A stretch of DNA of 64,000 bases from Streptomyces sp. NBC_00377. GTDB taxonomy: Bacteria > Actinomycetota > Actinomycetes > Streptomycetales > Streptomycetaceae. The notes under the pieces were generated by a model. That model saw nothing but the letters and a program-made list of their open reading frames with translations, searched no databases and was not told where the DNA came from. The stretch covers positions 5,208,001-5,272,000 of the forward strand of contig NZ_CP107958.1 in assembly GCF_036075115.1 (NCBI RefSeq). Direction: 5' to 3'. The position numbers and the translations under genes are program-made. Positions 42,017 to 49,663 of this stretch are shown here, in pieces (the first letter of the stretch is position 1; every line of letters begins with the position of its first letter).

Positions 42017-42475
42017 TCAGCCCTCGTGCGGTCCCGGCGTCGAAGGGTGGTGCCCGGTCGTCACTCCTCCCGAGACATTCCCTCCGACAACGACGCCACC
42101 GGTTTCGACCCGTAGGTCACGCTGCGCGCCGACGCCGCTCTGCTGAACCAGCCCCGCCTCGTGGCGTTGCAGGCGGTCGACGGACGCGGCCAGCCCGGTG
42201 GCGAATGCGGGATCCTCCTCCGCCGCGTCGGCGATCGCGTCCGTCGCCCGTCGCGTCGCCCGCTCACTCACCTCGCCCTCGCCGGCCTGCTCCAGCAGAC
42301 GTGTGACGGCAGGATCGTCGCCGACGACCCCGCTCACCAGCTCGTGCAGGGCGTCCATGCCCTCGTCGAGGACCCTGTCGACCTCGGCATCGGCGCGGGA
42401 GCCCACTTTCCGAACCTTCCTCACGAGGTAGCCGACCGTCGCTCCGGCCACTAGTTCCAGTCCGGGTATGGGCAC
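42017..42475 (-). CDS. Small helical protein with Gly/Val-rich C-terminal motif, partner of NB-ARC/TPR protein
   Basis: A 152-residue protein. An N-terminal hydrophobic helix (LELVAGATVGYLVRKV) is followed by an acidic helical bundle (~20-105), then a Gly/Val-rich tail VETGGVVVGGNVSGGVTTG near 123-141. GTG at 42,475 follows GGGAGGG. It sits directly upstream of the NB-ARC/TPR gene on the same strand, possibly coupled. The organisation matches described bacterial NLR pairs in which a small Bell-domain effector and the receptor share short amyloid-signalling motifs. That assignment is inference from layout and motif style, not from a search. Confidence 0.7.
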   Translation of the reverse strand: MPIPGLELVAGATVGYLVRKVRKVGSRADAEVDRVLDEGMDALHELVSGVVGDDPAVTRLLEQAGEGEVSERATRRATDAIADAAEEDPAFATGLAASVDRLQRHEAGLVQQSGVGAQRDLRVETGGVVVGGNVSGGVTTGHHPSTPGPHEG

Positions 42476-42704
42476 TGTACGGTTCCCTCCCACGTTGTCG
42501 TTTGAGTCAAGTAAACACCTGAACAGTGCAGTTGATACCGAATAGTTCTCGACAACGTTCCGGCCGAAGCGCACGCCGGAGATCAGGCCGGTGATCCACA
42601 GGAGCCGGTCCCGTACGTGCCGAAGGTCGGTGGCCCCTGGTCCCGCAGCGGTCCAGCCATGAGCGCGACGACCTCCACCAGGAAACGCGGCGCGTCGTCT
42701 GTGG

Positions 42705-42830
42705 GACGGCAGCCTCTTCGACAAGGCGCCGAAATCCGCCGCTGGGGTACAGCGCCCGCGACCGGGCCATCGCCGATCGGCTCGGAGCCATGATTCGCGA
42801 GGGCGGGGGAGAGACAGCCTCCGACTCGGG
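42705..42830 (+). pseudogene. Integrase gene relic with internal deletion
   Basis: Two short blocks match the intact integrase gene of the element at 57,633-58,766. GACGGCAGCCTCTTCGACAA and following correspond to ~58,339-58,380. GACCGGGCCATCGCCGATCG through GGGGGAGAG correspond to ~58,697-58,752. About 310 bases between them are missing. The relic is on the + strand and carries the C-terminal codons only, the sign of an older, decayed element at this locus. Confidence 0.75.
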
Positions 42831-43216
42831 CCGCCCAGGTCTGTGAGGCGACGGCTTGGACGGGTTGGCGGGCCGGGTCTGTGACCTGCGGGCATGTAGC
42901 CGACCAACGCTGCGACCTGCGACCGGGCTGTCGACCGTTGTCAGCGTTAGGCGTTGTCGAGCGCCCTCGTACGGCCCTCGTGCAACCCAGGGAGGGCTCA
43001 GCGACGGCCCGAGCGGGGGTGCCGCCGTGTGCGCCCCTCAACACGAACGACGGGCAAGACAGCCGTCGAGATCGCCGGGGTCGCCGACGCTGGTCACGGG
43101 GCCGCCGACCCCGGCCGGACGCTTGCCGTCAACAAGGCTGCTGTACCGCGGGGGATTGGGAGCGGGACTGCTGTCAGGACAGCCAACGAGCGCTCTCTGA
43201 GGCAAGAGTGACGCGC

Positions 43217-43234
43217 TGTCACATGCCTGTGACA
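43217..43234. promoter_or_regulatory. Inverted repeat TGTCACA-N4-TGTGACA
   Basis: Perfect 7-base arms, centre TGCC, 95 bases upstream of the secreted-protein start. The left arm equals an ECF41 -35 box, but no CGTC lies at the right distance. The symmetric arms suggest a dimeric repressor or activator site. Confidence 0.45.
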
Positions 43235-43328
43235 TGGGGCCGACGATTCCGGAACGCGTGACCCAATAGCGTTGTTCTCGCTGGTCAGAGAGGCCGGCGC
43301 GGCAGAAACCGAATCGCCAGGAGCCGTC

Positions 43329-44183
43329 ATGCGCACCGCACTCCGTACCGCCCTCGCCATCGTCGCCCTCGCGGGTACGGCCACCGCTTCTGTCGTGACA
43401 GCCACTTCCGCCAGCGCCGCCACCGCGGCCGCGTCCTCCACGAGCAGCGCCTGCCTTGCCACCAAGACCATCCCCTCCGTCTTCGGCGGCTGGAAGGTCA
43501 AGCTGGTCAACAGCGCCGACAGCGGCGCGTCCGCCAAGCTCCTTGACGAGAAGGGCCACGTCGTCTCGACCGTGGACCAGAGCAGGACCGTCGACGCGGC
43601 CAATGGCCTGCGGATCACGGGAGTGCTCAGCGCCAAGCCCGTCTTCGGGCAGCGCAGCGAGGGCGGGTCCACCCCCTGGAAGTCCACCGCCTTCCCGGTG
43701 CTGTCCGCCGACTGCACGCAGAGCGGCAAGCTCGTGCGCACCCTGCGTCTCGACTCCCGTACGGCCGCTCAGATCTTCAAGGTCTCGGCCAGCCACTACC
43801 AGGCCCGCGTCTACCAGAGCGGCAAGCTGGTGCGGTTCATCGACGCGCACGGTCGCGCGGGCGCCGCCGTGTTCGGCAGCCGAACCCTCGTGCTGAACCC
43901 CGACGGCACGACCGTCACCTGGACCGGGGCCAAGACCGCCGCCAACCCGCGTCTCGGCCGCTACAAGCTTGCCAACGGCGCCATGGTGAAGCTCGTCAAG
44001 CGCGCGGGTGTCTACGGGGCGCAGCTGACCACCGGCCACGGCACGTTCCCCGTCGAATACGCCAAGGGCCGCCCGGCCGTCCAGCAGGACGACGTCACCC
44101 TGGTCGTCCTGGGCGCCGACGGCACCCTCAGCGCCTACGTCTACGGCAAGGCCCAGAAGCCCCCGGTCTACCAGGGCGCCTGA
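43329..44183 (+). CDS. Secreted protein of unknown function
   Basis: A 284-residue exported protein. Signal peptide MRTALRTALAIVALAGTATASVV ends near ASAA. The mature part is basic, rich in Ser, Gly, Lys and short beta motifs (GKLVRTLRLDSRT, YQSGKLVRFIDAHG, YKLANGAMVKLV). It contains two Cys (about residues 40 and 120) that could form a disulfide. No catalytic motif is recognised. ATG at 43,329 follows CAGGAG. A Rho-independent-like hairpin follows. The gene lies between integrase relics but its GC content is normal for the genome. Confidence 0.75.
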   Translation: MRTALRTALAIVALAGTATASVVTATSASAATAAASSTSSACLATKTIPSVFGGWKVKLVNSADSGASAKLLDEKGHVVSTVDQSRTVDAANGLRITGVLSAKPVFGQRSEGGSTPWKSTAFPVLSADCTQSGKLVRTLRLDSRTAAQIFKVSASHYQARVYQSGKLVRFIDAHGRAGAAVFGSRTLVLNPDGTTVTWTGAKTAANPRLGRYKLANGAMVKLVKRAGVYGAQLTTGHGTFPVEYAKGRPAVQQDDVTLVVLGADGTLSAYVYGKAQKPPVYQGA

Positions 44184-44193
44184 GGCACGAGCG

Positions 44194-44233
44194 GCGGCCC
44201 CTGACTTGTCTTTCTGGGCAGGCCAGGGGCCGC
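44194..44233 (+). terminator. Hairpin after the secreted-protein gene
   Basis: Perfect 10-bp stem GCGGCCCCTG/CAGGGGCCGC with a 20-base loop, 10 bases after the stop codon. Confidence 0.75.
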
Positions 44234-44286
44234 TTCCGTAGGCGAGTGCTTTTGGATGTCAGAATTGGATGTCAGAAGCGGATGGC

Positions 44287-44320
44287 AAAGGCCACCTGGG
44301 AAAGTTCCCAGGTGGCCTTT
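44287..44320. terminator. 16-bp perfect hairpin beside tRNA fragment A
   Basis: AAAGGCCACCTGGGAA and its exact complement flank a two-base loop. It stands where the terminator of a minus-strand tRNA gene would be, directly downstream of the tRNA 3' fragment at 44,327. The bases before it (GTCAGAAGCGGATGGC) resemble those before the hairpin at 46,642, suggesting a common origin. Confidence 0.85.
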
Positions 44321-44326
44321 CCCTTG

Positions 44327-44359
44327 CGCCCCCGCCAGGATTCGAACCTGCGACACCCG
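44327..44359 (-). other. Att relic A: 3' part of tRNA-Arg (minus)
   Basis: Matches the 3' end of the intact tRNA-Arg(CCT), T-arm through acceptor, with a single change, then diverges at the anticodon stem. It is a scar of integration at the tRNA target. Confidence 0.8.
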
Positions 44360-44361
44360 GA

Positions 44362-44634
44362 TCAGATGGCGTCGATCTGCCAGGCGATCACGCCGGTCGA
44401 TGCCTTGGCACTGTCGACATCAATGCGTACCGGCTTGTGTCCGGTGATCCGCTGCTGGACCACTGACTGATCGCACGGCACCTCGGTTTCTGTGCCGGCG
44501 CTCGTCGGGGTGAATGTCAGCTGCGCACTGCCCTTGCCCACGCATACCAGGTTGAGCTTGTAGGCCTTGCCCTCACTCAGGCTCGGCTCAGTGTGGATGC
44601 CATCGGTCACCCGCTCCGCGCCGGCCTCGACCAA
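44362..44634 (-). pseudogene. Truncated hypothetical protein between inverted tRNA fragments
   Basis: A 90-codon frame starting at TTG (44,634), immediately abutting tRNA fragment B. It ends next to fragment A. The sequence (LNLVCVGKGSAQLTFTPTSAG...QQRITGHKPVRIDVDSA) looks like the beta-rich C-terminal domain of a secreted or lipoprotein, with two Cys, but lacks its N-terminus and signal. Truncation by recombination at the tRNA fragment is likely. Confidence 0.5.
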
Positions 44635-44638
44635 CTTG

Positions 44639-44676
44639 AAAGCGGGTGTCGCAGGTTCGAATCCTGCCGGGGCACC
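44639..44676 (+). other. Att relic B: 3' part of tRNA-Arg, inverted (plus)
   Basis: Carries AAGCGGGTGTCGCAGGTTCG and the following acceptor bases in the + orientation, with one G missing in the acceptor run. The 5' half and anticodon are absent, so it is not a functional tRNA. It faces fragment A as an inverted repeat 280 bases away. Confidence 0.8.
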
Positions 44677-44680
44677 AGTT

Positions 44681-44724
44681 CAAAGGCGCGCCACCTACGG
44701 AAATCCGTAGGTGGCGGGCCTTTG
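44681..44724. terminator. Long hairpin beside tRNA fragment B
   Basis: CAAAGGC and CGCCACCTACGGA arms pair with TCCGTAGGTGGCG and GCCTTTG around a two-base loop. As with the other tRNA fragments, the hairpin stands immediately downstream of the tRNA 3' end. Confidence 0.85.
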
Positions 44725-44739
44725 ACGGTAGTGGTTGAC

Positions 44740-45049
44740 GGCAGTCGCCTCTCAGGCGGCCAGCGGCCGGCGGACGGCGCTTGAGCAACCGCGCCATGTG
44801 GCTGATCGCCTCCCGCTGGATGTCGTGCACGACGTGCGTGTACACGTCCATCGTGATGCTGATCTGGCTGCGCCCGAGGATCTCCATGATGACCCGTGGC
44901 GCGATGCCGGCCGCCGTCAGCGGCGTGGCGCAGCCATGCAGCGCGTCGTGCAGCCGAACCACTCGTAACCCTGCGTCAGCCGCCACCCGCGTGAAGGTCG
45001 CGGCGGAGGTCTCAACACGGATGGTGCTCACAGGTACGTGCCCATCCAC
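44740..45049 (-). pseudogene. Chimeric relic: SCO3933-like 5' end joined to integrase C-terminus
   Basis: The first ~20 codons (VPVSTIRVETSAATF) and the upstream leader closely match the start of the SCO3933-like gene at 52,846. The remainder is a tyrosine-recombinase C-terminus (RLHDALHGCATPLTAAGIAPRVIMEILGRSQISITMDVYTHV). The HxxR Arg of the active site is changed (HDALH instead of HDLRH) and the N-terminal two thirds are missing. It is a fossil of another integrative element. The frame then runs through the hairpin and tRNA fragment B without a normal stop. Confidence 0.75.
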
Positions 45050-45541
45050 TCGTCAGTACAAGATGCGCCAGGAGGGGTAGCGGCGGACAGTCAGCCGCTG
45101 AACGGGGCGTGAGACACCTGGGCGGGGCCGAGCCCCGGCCATCCCGTGGCGCGGTGGCCGGGGGCGGGGCGGACATCGGGCAGGGACACGCCGTACCGCG
45201 CCGAACCGGAACCTGACGCACTGGTCACCCGCGCCGACTGACTTGTGCAGAACGTCAAAGTGCGACCCACGGGTTTGTACACATACGGCTCGTGACGAGG
45301 CTCCGGGAGAATTGCCTACTCTGACCTCATACGTCAGACACTCCTGAACTCACAGGCAAATGAGAACAGTTGGGGATCCCCCGGACCGTGAAAACGGCGT
45401 GCCAGGCTGCCTGCACGGCGGCTGTCCGGCCCCTTACGTCCCACGATCCGACGCCACGACGCAGCACATCGGTCGCGCCTGCTTGCCCGGAATCCTCACC
45501 GGACGCCGGCGGGCAGACCCTGATCCTCGAAAGGCCCGGCA
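45050..45541. other. Non-coding remnant DNA
   Basis: 45,050-45,065 continues the decayed control region of the SCO3933-like gene (CTCGTCAGTACAAGATGCG, a degenerate TAGACGAGT box). Beyond it, to 45,541, no coding frame, RNA gene or repeat is recognised. Confidence 0.5.
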
Positions 45542-45790
45542 ATGACACTGCACATGGACGGCACAGCAGTCCTGATCCTGCTGGTCGCGACGGCGGCGGC
45601 GGTGGCCGTGTACCGCCTCAGGGACCAGGCCGCGACGGGCGGCGGCCCGCATGCACGCGATCTCGTGGGCGCGATCTGCGTCTGGGGGACGGTGGTCGCC
45701 GCGTTGGTGGCCCTGTTCGCGTTCTCACCCCCGGCGCCGACGGACGGCGGCTCACGCGCGCCGACGCGGAGCACGTCCTCCGCCCCGTGA
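45542..45790 (+). CDS. Small two-helix membrane protein, uncertain
   Basis: An 82-residue frame with two hydrophobic segments (residues ~8-24 and ~40-61) and a Ser/Thr/Pro tail. ATG at 45,542 follows GAAAGG about ten bases upstream. It resembles the many small membrane proteins of actinobacteria, but I know no family. It lies in relic-rich DNA, so it may be a leftover gene of an older element. Confidence 0.45.
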   Translation: MTLHMDGTAVLILLVATAAAVAVYRLRDQAATGGGPHARDLVGAICVWGTVVAALVALFAFSPPAPTDGGSRAPTRSTSSAP

Positions 45791-45983
45791 GTTCCGCGGG
45801 CCCGCTCGCCGGGGAACCACTGGCTCGTACGCGGCGGTGGCACCTGGAGCGGCCGCTCGTCAGCATGTCCACCCTTCCCCAGGGCGTGTGCGCGTGCGGG
45901 CGACCTCGCGGGCATCAGGCGTCGGCGGACCGAGCCGGTCGCCAGTCACGGAGGAGCGGATATGGCTGCATACGGCCGGTAAC

Positions 45984-46026
45984 GATCACTAGATCCCCAA
46001 GTCGGCCCGTCACCCATCTAGTGATC
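45984..46026. repeat. 11-bp inverted repeat GATCACTAGAT-N21-ATCTAGTGATC
   Basis: Two perfect 11-base arms, AT-rich for this genome, separated by 21 bases. No gene overlaps it. A recombination half-site pair or regulator site is possible; it lies 60 bases past the end of the DUF5335-like gene. Confidence 0.7.
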
Positions 46027-46087
46027 ACCAATGGGTTTGTCATACGAGGTGCCGTGACGGCTGCCGGCGGCGGGCGCGCCTCAGGGG

Positions 46088-46450
46088 TCAGGACTCCGTG
46101 CCGGACTCCTGGGAGAAGAAGGTGATCAGCGTGGCGGTGCCGTCCTTGTCGACTGTCCGGGCCGCCGGCTCGGGAATGTCCTGCGTGGCGACGTCGATCT
46201 CCCTGGGGTGCCACACCAGGTGCCGCAGGACGACGGGGTAGCGCGGCGACCGTCCGCCGACGGAGACGGCCACTACGTCGTCCTTCGGGTCGTACACGAT
46301 GGTGGCGAAGGGCAGCCGGTTGGCTTCGTACTGGTGCCCGACCTCGGGGTCCAGTACCTCGATGGTGACGAACTCCCCCTGGTGTTCCTCGGTCACCTGA
46401 TTGAGGGCGGTCTCCCAGGTGCTGCGGTCGAGCGTTTCGGTGCCGGCCAT
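46088..46450 (-). CDS. DUF5335-like protein
   Basis: A 120-residue soluble protein with the pattern LDRSTWETALNQVTEEHQGEFVTIEVLDPEVGHQYEANRLPFATIVYDPKDDVVAVSVGG, which fits the DUF5335 family of small actinobacterial proteins. The function is unknown. ATG at 46,450 follows GGAGGAGG. It lies just outside the left att site of the element, so it belongs either to the chromosome or to an earlier insertion. Confidence 0.75.
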   Translation of the reverse strand: MAGTETLDRSTWETALNQVTEEHQGEFVTIEVLDPEVGHQYEANRLPFATIVYDPKDDVVAVSVGGRSPRYPVVLRHLVWHPREIDVATQDIPEPAARTVDKDGTATLITFFSQESGTES

Positions 46451-46641
46451 CGTCGTTCCTCCTCCGGTGGCAATCTGCTCTCCGCACGACGGTAGCCGCA
46501 GCCCTGAGCGACTGCCTCGGCCTGACGGGTCAAGCCGTCCGGCCCTGGTGGACCTGCCTGGACGAGTCCGGGCCGAAGCCCCACGGGGCGGGCTCCGGTA
46601 CGGGCGGGAGGACAACATCCTCACAGTCAGAAGTGGATGTC

Positions 46642-46675
46642 AAAGGCCCCGGACCATGATCGGTCCGGGGCCTTT
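46642..46675. terminator. 14-bp perfect hairpin at the left end of the element
   Basis: AAAGGCCCCGGACC and its exact complement with a six-base loop. It directly follows the tRNA 3' fragment on the minus strand and is probably the displaced terminator of the tRNA gene. Confidence 0.88.
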
Positions 46676-46681
46676 TGCCTG

Positions 46682-46726
46682 GTGCCCCCGGCAGGATTCG
46701 AACCTGCGACACCCGCTTTAGGAGAG
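46682..46726 (-). other. Left attachment site: 45-bp copy of tRNA-Arg 3' half
   Basis: Identical over 45 bases to 58,871-58,915, from the anticodon loop through the acceptor end of tRNA-Arg(CCT). Identity stops on both sides. This is the direct repeat created by site-specific integration and defines the left end of the element. Confidence 0.92.
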
Positions 46727-47291
46727 AGGAGGGGGAGCCGTGCCGCTGACCTGCGGCTTCGGTACCTGATGAGACGGTCGATAACTCGATCGCAGGACAC
46801 CCTCGTTGACCGTGGCTGACCTCCACATCTGGCACGGCAGTGGCACGAACCTCAGCCGACGACGGCCGCCCACCACGGTGGGTGCGCCGCCCGATCAGGC
46901 GCGCGTATGCCTCGCTGCACCCCCACCGGCCTCAGCCACGCTATCGGCTTGTGACGTCGACCAGCGCCAGAGGCGACGGCTGGCCGCGATGAGCCACCTG
47001 GCGCGCTGCACCTCCGAAGCCCTCAGCTTGGGAAGCTGCGGTTCTTTGCAGCGCGTTCGAGTACTGACCTGTGCGAACGGTGGGGCGTGGCCTTGTTTTT
47101 ACTCGGCTGCTTTCACCGTGATTCCCCGCTCGTTCTGGAATGCGCTTGGTGGTGCGGGCCTTCGAGGTGCGGGCTTCGGGAGACGCTATCGGCTTCGAAC
47201 GGCTGCTGGATCTGAAGCCGGAAAAGATCGAACGGAGCTGCTGACCGATGGCGATGAGGCGTCGTTGACTGCCTTTACATCGGCTGCCGCT
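46727..47291. other. Left-end DNA without a convincing gene
   Basis: From the left att site to the end of the cargo gene. A + strand frame at 46,806-47,354 shows no domain, no good start signal and runs into the cargo gene, so I do not call it. Base composition falls toward the AT-rich cargo from about 47,050. Confidence 0.5.
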
Positions 47292-48788
47292 TTACGCTCT
47301 CTGAGCGGTAACTTCTCGGTAAGGAACTTCGGTCTCGGCAGCCATCTGCTCTAGGCGTCGCCGATCCTCATCTGAGTGCTCCCGAATGTCAGCAAGAACA
47401 TTCTGCCGCAGTCCAGATGCCTTATAGACAAACCCCTGCACAGCTATTTCGTGCTCCGAGTCCTTGCGCTCCTCAAAGAACTCGATACCGACATCTATCG
47501 CATAATCAATCCCCACCATTGCAAAGTTTGCCAATATGTGACCAGCGACCCCAGGGGTAATTATCTGACCGGCCCATGTGATCAAAGGGCGCACCAGCAA
47601 TTTAAGAGCGGTAGCTCCGACTCTCAAGTGTTTAAGTGAACCGGCTTCTTGAGATATCTCTCTACTGAGTCGATTTTGGAAGCCCTCGAGAGCTCCAAAC
47701 AATGCAGCAAGGCTCGCATCGAACCTATCGGGGCTCGACACATTAGAGACAGCCCGCTGCGCTTCCCTAAAGTTTATCCATTCCGGCCAAGACTGCATTT
47801 CGCAGACATCTGCAATAGTGAGATCTGCCCATTCGGGGAGAAGGAACGCTTCCTGTGATCTGTAGTACCAGGCAGGATCAACCAATGTGCGGTCACAAAC
47901 GTCGATAGCCGCGTCCCCATCTACGTGAGCTTCTTCCGGCGTGTGAGAGAACAGGTCAGGTGGAAGACAGAGAGGGCTAGGCATTTGCATAGCCATAAAA
48001 GACTGCCGATGCAGAGTGGTTGGAAGATTGTGGTTGTATGCCAAATCCCCCAGCAGCTTCATCTGATAGCTGAATCGCTTACATCGATCGATATCGGGTT
48101 TCTCTACGTCAGCGCCATCTGGTAGCACGAACTTCGCGTAGTATGCACCCCTCTTGATGGTATTTCCCTGAGTCCTCAGCCATGGCTCGCCCTCCGATTC
48201 CAGAAAAGCCTCAAAGTCAGAGAGCATACTATCGTGGGTGCCTTCAGGGCTGACAGCCGAAAAAAGCTCATCCATTTGGCCGTCGAGAAATTCTCGGCGA
48301 ATTAGCCGTCGAATGAAGGTATCAAAGCGTCCAGGCAGCGCCATGCTGTCCCGATCGGACAACCTCAATACCCTAATCTGATCTTCCCCGAAGACGCTCA
48401 AGTATTTCTGCCACGCCTTCTCGCCACCCCTGCTGATCTTGAATGGGGGGTGTTTGATTACCTCTGAGAGGCTTGGCTCATCCCTGAACATCAAGATGGA
48501 AATATTCCGCTCGGCCAGTTTGGCCATGCTCTCCGGGTCTTTCGATACATCCTGGAATACCGCTGGCTCGTTGAGCGCGAAAGCCCTGTTGATTACAACT
48601 TCCGGCGAGTACAGAAGCGACCTTACGTATTCGCGCCGAACAGCCTTTTCTCGCGACTTGGCGACTTGAGCGCCGCCGATTTTTCTCCGATGGAGGGCGC
48701 TTAGGACGTTGAATGGAAGGAAGTGGTTATCGAGACAGTGCGGTACTGTAGCGAAACCGTCCAACTGGTTGGCTCTTACGGTGGGCAT
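47292..48788 (-). CDS. AT-rich cargo protein of unknown function
   Basis: A 498-residue protein I cannot assign. It is soluble for ~400 residues. LLYSPEVVINRAFALNEPAVFQDVSKD lies near residue 65, and an acidic central part is rich in Trp/Phe/Tyr. A hydrophobic stretch follows near ~395-440 (GATALKLLVRPLITWAGQIITPGVAGHIL), and a charged helical C-terminus ends the protein. ATG at 48,788 follows a weak GGGAA; the frame opens further upstream into the Nudix gene. GC content and codon use differ sharply from the neighbours. It follows the Nudix gene by ~140 bases on the same strand and is likely co-transcribed. Defence or stress cargo is plausible. Confidence 0.75.
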   Translation of the reverse strand: MPTVRANQLDGFATVPHCLDNHFLPFNVLSALHRRKIGGAQVAKSREKAVRREYVRSLLYSPEVVINRAFALNEPAVFQDVSKDPESMAKLAERNISILMFRDEPSLSEVIKHPPFKISRGGEKAWQKYLSVFGEDQIRVLRLSDRDSMALPGRFDTFIRRLIRREFLDGQMDELFSAVSPEGTHDSMLSDFEAFLESEGEPWLRTQGNTIKRGAYYAKFVLPDGADVEKPDIDRCKRFSYQMKLLGDLAYNHNLPTTLHRQSFMAMQMPSPLCLPPDLFSHTPEEAHVDGDAAIDVCDRTLVDPAWYYRSQEAFLLPEWADLTIADVCEMQSWPEWINFREAQRAVSNVSSPDRFDASLAALFGALEGFQNRLSREISQEAGSLKHLRVGATALKLLVRPLITWAGQIITPGVAGHILANFAMVGIDYAIDVGIEFFEERKDSEHEIAVQGFVYKASGLRQNVLADIREHSDEDRRRLEQMAAETEVPYREVTAQRA

Positions 48789-48928
48789 GAGAATTCCCGA
48801 AATCGTGTTGCACTCTTGGGATTTGCCGCAATTTTGATGCTTGAAATAACGCACCGCTAGGAATAAGACAGGTTGACGGCCGTGTCCGCCGCCGCACCAA
48901 CGAGCCTCACTTCCTAGGGTAGTGTCTT

Positions 48929-49663
48929 CTACTGCGAGTGCAACCGCAGGCCCAAATCGGCTGATGCGCCTCCGCGACTGCGCAGTAGGCATAGCGCCGC
49001 GAGAGTAAAGGAGTCTGTGATCTCTTCGCTTTCGATCATTACCTCCGCTTCACTCAACGTGACCACTCGGACATCGTCGATACCCTCCGACCCCTCGGGG
49101 ATTGGGGGGCGATCGACGATGGCTGCATATAGTGGGACGCTATAAGTCAGTAGCCCTGTGTCGGGGTGGATTAGGCCTAGCCTTTCCATCCTCGTAATCC
49201 CTACGTCAAGTTCTTCCTTCATTTCGCGAGCTGCTGTTTCTTCGGGTTTCTCGCCCGGTTCTGCAAACCCGCGAGGGATTTCCCAATGCCAGTTGCGAGT
49301 AGAGTGACGAAAATGCGAAATGAGGACGATACGCCCCTCGTGTAGAGGAAGTACGGCCACCCCGACACTCAAGGCTGCGGGGAGGATTCGAATGTAGGAC
49401 CCACACTCTCCGGAGCGAAACCTTACGGCGTCACGCACAAGTTTCACATATTGATCCTCGTAGATAACTCCGACGTCTGCATAAGCTGTCGGAATCTTCA
49501 ACTTGCGCATCTCTCTGCGAACCTCGCGGGCTACCCGTCTTTGTTTCGCCTTTCGAAATAGGATCTCTGTCGCCGCAAGCCGTGAATTTTTGAAGAGTTC
49601 GGGCCTGGCCCTGCGCAAGACGCTATATTCTTTTCGTCGATGCCTGCGCAAATTTAGCACCAT
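48929..49663 (-). CDS. ADP-ribose-type Nudix hydrolase, cargo gene
   Basis: A 244-residue protein. The N-terminal ~75 residues are basic and helical. The Nudix fold follows, with SVGVAVLPLHEGRIVLISHFRHSTRNWHWEIPRGF leading into the Nudix box GFAEPGEKPEETAAREMKEELDVG (the last Gly of the consensus is Asp). The WEIPRG lead-in and IHPDTGLLTYSVPLYAA are as in ADP-ribose pyrophosphatases, so NADH, ADP-ribose or related dinucleotides are likely substrates. ATG at 49,663 follows GAGGAGATGA. AT-rich composition like its downstream partner points to joint transfer. Confidence 0.85.
   Translation of the reverse strand: MVLNLRRHRRKEYSVLRRARPELFKNSRLAATEILFRKAKQRRVAREVRREMRKLKIPTAYADVGVIYEDQYVKLVRDAVRFRSGECGSYIRILPAALSVGVAVLPLHEGRIVLISHFRHSTRNWHWEIPRGFAEPGEKPEETAAREMKEELDVGITRMERLGLIHPDTGLLTYSVPLYAAIVDRPPIPEGSEGIDDVRVVTLSEAEVMIESEEITDSFTLAALCLLRSRGGASADLGLRLHSQ

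Larger units (their letters stand above)
42476..43328. other. Gene-poor segment with integrase relic
   Basis: No intact gene is visible. 42,705-42,830 is a relic of a tyrosine recombinase gene (see separate entry). 43,217-43,234 is an inverted repeat upstream of the next gene. The rest has no recognisable coding frame on either strand. Confidence 0.6.

Noticed and set aside
44639..44676. A second tRNA gene at fragment B (and at fragments A and C)
   Set aside because: Only the 3' part is present; D-arm, anticodon stem and 5' acceptor strand are missing.
46806..47354. A 182-codon + strand frame at the left end of the element
   Set aside because: No recognisable domain, weak start, and it runs into the convergent cargo gene.
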